A stretch of 9,009 nt of DNA. Origin: an uncultured Jannaschia sp. (lineage in GTDB: Bacteria > Pseudomonadota > Alphaproteobacteria > Rhodobacterales > Rhodobacteraceae). The notes below the pieces were generated by a model. The model did not search any database. It was not told the DNA's origin and saw only the letters and a list, made by a program, of their open reading frames with translations. The position numbers and the translations under genes are program-made. The DNA is taken from positions 1 through 9,009 of the forward strand of contig CALFSY010000262.1 of assembly GCA_937916365.1 (NCBI GenBank), read 5' to 3'. This document shows, piece by piece, positions 6,974 through 9,009 of the stretch. Position 1 is the first letter of the stretch. Each line of letters starts with the position of its first letter.

Positions 6974-7852
6974 ATGGCAGATATCGATTATTTCGATGAT
7001 GGATACCGGTATGGGGCACGTCACCCCTATGATCGGCCCCCCATATACGAAGACGACCTTGACGGGGCGCATATGGGTTCTGGGCGACTGTTTCGATGGT
7101 TTGGGGCATTGATGTCGATCGCTATTGTGGGCGGCATGTGTTTTTGGGCCTGGGAACTTATGGCCCGCGACGTTACCAATGTGCCGATCATCCAAGCGTT
7201 AGAGGGCCCAACACGTGTGCGCCCGGATGATCCAGGCGGGATCGAAATGCCAAACCAAGGTTTGTCCGTCAATCGTATCGTCGAAGGTGGCGAAGCCGCC
7301 CCAACATCCGATCGTGTGGTGTTGGCCCCGCCCCCCGTTGAAATTGCAGCGGTTGATCTGGCCTCTACCGTAGCCTTGATGTCCGACGATCAACTGTCGC
7401 AGCTTACCCCCAACGTGGGGGAAGATGGCGCCGGGGTGGCGCCGGCGCTGCAAACAGCGGCGGTTTTTGTGCAAGGCGGGGTTGGGCGTTCCGTGCGACC
7501 TTCGACGCGCCCTGCAACGTTGCGCGTTCAGCCCGCCCAAACCACCACTCCGATCTTAAGCACATCCGAAGGTGTGGATCTATCCCCCGCGGATTTATTG
7601 CCCGGCACGCGGTTGGTTCAACTGGGCGCCTTTGACAGTACCGCGACCGCACAGCGTGAATGGGATATTTTGGCGGGCCGCTTTCCCGAATTCCTTGGCG
7701 GGCGGCATCGCGTGATTGAACGGGCGTCTGTCAGCGGGCAAATATTTTATCGCCTGCGCACCCACGGCTTTGATAATTTGGCACAAACCCGCGACTTTTG
7801 TGCCCAGCTTGTCGCCCGTGGGGCCGCCTGCATCCCGGTTCTGGTGCGCTAA
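6974..7852 (+). CDS. Single-pass membrane SPOR-domain protein
   Basis: This is a 292-residue envelope protein, probably a peptidoglycan-binding factor; its exact role is unknown. The cytoplasmic N-terminus (1-40) is rich in Tyr and Asp (YFDDGYRYG, YEDDLDG). One membrane helix follows at about 43-63. Just outside the membrane is RVRPDDPGGIEMPNQGL (81-97), which resembles a motif I remember from alphaproteobacterial proteins at this locus. A long linker (about 105-205), rich in Ala, Pro, Val and Thr and low in complexity, leads to a C-terminal SPOR domain (about 211-292, GTRLVQLGAFDSTATAQREW through FYRLRTHGF). SPOR domains bind glycan strands stripped of stem peptides, often at division sites. 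C276 and C286 could form a disulfide in the periplasm. The ATG at 6974 has AGAGG (6964-6968) five bases upstream. nagZ starts only three bases after its stop, so the two are very likely co-translated. Confidence 0.88.
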   Translation: MADIDYFDDGYRYGARHPYDRPPIYEDDLDGAHMGSGRLFRWFGALMSIAIVGGMCFWAWELMARDVTNVPIIQALEGPTRVRPDDPGGIEMPNQGLSVNRIVEGGEAAPTSDRVVLAPPPVEIAAVDLASTVALMSDDQLSQLTPNVGEDGAGVAPALQTAAVFVQGGVGRSVRPSTRPATLRVQPAQTTTPILSTSEGVDLSPADLLPGTRLVQLGAFDSTATAQREWDILAGRFPEFLGGRHRVIERASVSGQIFYRLRTHGFDNLAQTRDFCAQLVARGAACIPVLVR

Positions 7853-7855
7853 ATC

Positions 7856-8902
7856 ATGGCCCAAGCGGCGGCAATCTTGGGATGTGCCGGCCCGTCGCTT
7901 GACCGTGAAGAAGCCGCCTATTTCGCAGCGGCGCAGCCATGGGGATTTATCCTATTTGCCCGAAATGTGGAAACGCCTGACCAACTGCACGGGTTGACCC
8001 ACGATCTGCGCGCCGCTGTGGGGCGCAACGCTCTCATTCTCATCGATCAAGAAGGCGGTCGTGTGCAACGTTTGCGGTCGCCTTTCTGGCGCGAATGGCA
8101 ACCTGCCCTGGATCAGATGTGGATCGTGGCACATGCTGGCTCTGCCGCCGCCCTGCGCGCGATGTATCTGCGATCTCGTCTGATTGCGCATGAATTACAT
8201 GCCATGGGGATTGATGCCAACTGTGCCCCCTTGGCCGATGTGGCCCGGCCCGGCACCCATCCAATTTTACACAACAGGCTATATGGGAGCACCGCCGAAA
8301 CAGTCGCGCAAGCAGGGGCCAGTGTCGCCGCAGGTTTGCTGGACGGCGGCGTGATACCAATTCTAAAACATATGCCCGGGCATGGGTTAGCAACAGTTGA
8401 TAGCCATGAAACCCTGCCGCGTGTTGCCGCCGAACGGGCAACGCTAGAGAATGTTGATTTCGCCGCCTTTCGCCCGTTGGCCCATTTGCCGTTGGGTATG
8501 ACCGCCCATGTGGTTTACGACGCGATTGATCCCAACCTGCCGGGCACAGTGTCGCCCGATGTGATTGCGTTGATACGCACACAGATAGGATTTGATGGTC
8601 TTTTGATGACCGATGACATATCCATGGGTGCCTTGCGCGGGCCGGTTGGCCCACGCGCCGCAGACGCCCGCGCGGCCGGATGCGATATTATCCTGCATTG
8701 CAACGGGGTGCGCGCGGAAATGGACGCGGTATTGGCCCATTGCGGTGTATTATCCGGCCCCGCAGCCGTGCGGGCGCAGATCGCCCTAGATGCGCGGCGC
8801 CCGCCCCACCCGCTTGACATCGCGCAGGCAGAGGCCGAATTTACCGCCCTGACCGATCCTATGCACACGGTAAACGAATCAGACGGAACACCACATGCCT
8901 AA
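7856..8902 (+). CDS. nagZ: Beta-N-acetylhexosaminidase of peptidoglycan recycling
   Basis: This cytoplasmic glycoside hydrolase family 3 enzyme removes N-acetylglucosamine from anhydromuropeptides returned from the cell wall. At 348 residues it is a single-domain NagZ. Motifs are ILIDQEGGRVQRL (61-73), substrate-binding KHMPGHG (171-177), the acid/base loop with D182 and H184 in TVDSHETLP, and the nucleophile, probably D253 in LLMTDDISMGAL. All catalytic residues are intact. There is no signal peptide, as expected for NagZ. The start at 7856 lies three bases after the SPOR stop with only a weak ribosome site inside the SPOR end, so translational coupling is likely. Its 3' end overlaps scpA by eight bases. 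In some bacteria NagZ products control beta-lactamase induction; nothing in this window shows such a link. Confidence 0.95.
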   Translation: MAQAAAILGCAGPSLDREEAAYFAAAQPWGFILFARNVETPDQLHGLTHDLRAAVGRNALILIDQEGGRVQRLRSPFWREWQPALDQMWIVAHAGSAAALRAMYLRSRLIAHELHAMGIDANCAPLADVARPGTHPILHNRLYGSTAETVAQAGASVAAGLLDGGVIPILKHMPGHGLATVDSHETLPRVAAERATLENVDFAAFRPLAHLPLGMTAHVVYDAIDPNLPGTVSPDVIALIRTQIGFDGLLMTDDISMGALRGPVGPRAADARAAGCDIILHCNGVRAEMDAVLAHCGVLSGPAAVRAQIALDARRPPHPLDIAQAEAEFTALTDPMHTVNESDGTPHA

Positions 8903-9009
8903 CCCCCCCATTGCGGCCAATTCCAACGGCGATGATGACATCGCCGTGCGCCGCTATGCAGAGGCATTGGTCGTTGATGTAGACGGGTTTGAAGGCCCGC
9001 TTGATCTGC
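8895..9009 (+). CDS. scpA: Segregation and condensation protein A, N-terminal part (cut by window end)
   Basis: ScpA is the kleisin subunit that bridges SMC heads, together with ScpB, in bacterial chromosome condensation and segregation. Only 38 full codons are visible. They end with VDVDGFEGPLDL, the hallmark N-terminal segment of ScpA (xFEGPLDLLL), after a short variable leader. The ATG at 8895 overlaps the nagZ stop (8900-8902) in another frame. GGAA (8885-8888) lies six bases upstream inside nagZ, which supports this start and tight coupling to nagZ. In known alphaproteobacterial order, scpB should follow. Confidence 0.9.
   Translation, partial: MPNPPIAANSNGDDDIAVRRYAEALVVDVDGFEGPLDL

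Noticed and set aside
6599..7195. A 198-codon open frame on the minus strand across the end of argS, the gap and the start of the SPOR gene
   Set aside because: It is antisense to two well-supported genes, has no recognisable family pattern, and its composition is that of a frame shadow in GC-rich DNA.
8040..8654. A 204-codon open frame on the minus strand inside nagZ
   Set aside because: nagZ on the other strand has all its catalytic motifs; the antisense product is rich in Arg and His and looks like a shadow.
1..9009. Defence islands, mobile elements, CRISPR arrays, tRNA genes or long repeats
   Set aside because: Nearly all of the window is explained by conserved housekeeping genes in an order typical of the lineage; reading both strands by eye showed no array, terminal repeat or cloverleaf.

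Overview
This window looks like ordinary chromosome from an alphaproteobacterium, most likely from or near the Rhodobacterales. The main evidence is gene order. The run erpA-like < > dgt - argS - SPOR protein - nagZ - scpA, with xth beside it, is a block I know from many alphaproteobacterial chromosomes, and an rplY-pth pair is also common there. Protein sequence details and moderately high GC agree. The family assignment is inference. I see no phage, insertion sequence, CRISPR array, tRNA or rRNA.

Layout. Positions 1-1006 (minus) hold the N-terminal part of an MFS transporter. Its frame breaks close to the window edge, and bases 1-29 encode a typical MFS continuation in a shifted frame. A 166-base divergent gap follows. 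Then rplY (ribosomal protein L25, long Ctc form, 1173-1793) ends at a clear intrinsic terminator (1823-1860), followed by pth (peptidyl-tRNA hydrolase, 1932-2615). Two minus-strand genes come next: xth (exonuclease III family, 2632-3414) and, upstream of it in its own direction, an A-type Fe-S carrier of the ErpA/IscA family (3476-3814). A short AT-rich divergent region (about 3833-3884) separates these from a plus-strand train: dgt (dNTP triphosphohydrolase, 3900-5072), argS (arginyl-tRNA synthetase, 5125-6852), a one-pass membrane SPOR-domain protein (6974-7852), nagZ (beta-N-acetylhexosaminidase, 7856-8902) and the first 38 codons of scpA (8895 onward, cut by the window end).

How the genes work together. 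rplY, pth and argS serve translation. dgt and xth act on nucleotide pools and DNA repair. The ErpA-like protein delivers Fe-S clusters. The SPOR protein, nagZ and scpA are packed tightly (3-base gap, then 8-base overlap) and join peptidoglycan binding, muropeptide recycling and chromosome condensation, which suggests co-expression of envelope and chromosome functions. From the known gene order, scpB and probably tat genes should follow outside the window.

I did not find a new biological system. The points most worth a second look are the broken frame of the MFS gene, the uncharacterised juxtamembrane motif and long linker of the SPOR protein, and a hairpin plus U-tract that overlaps the stop codon of the erpA-like gene.
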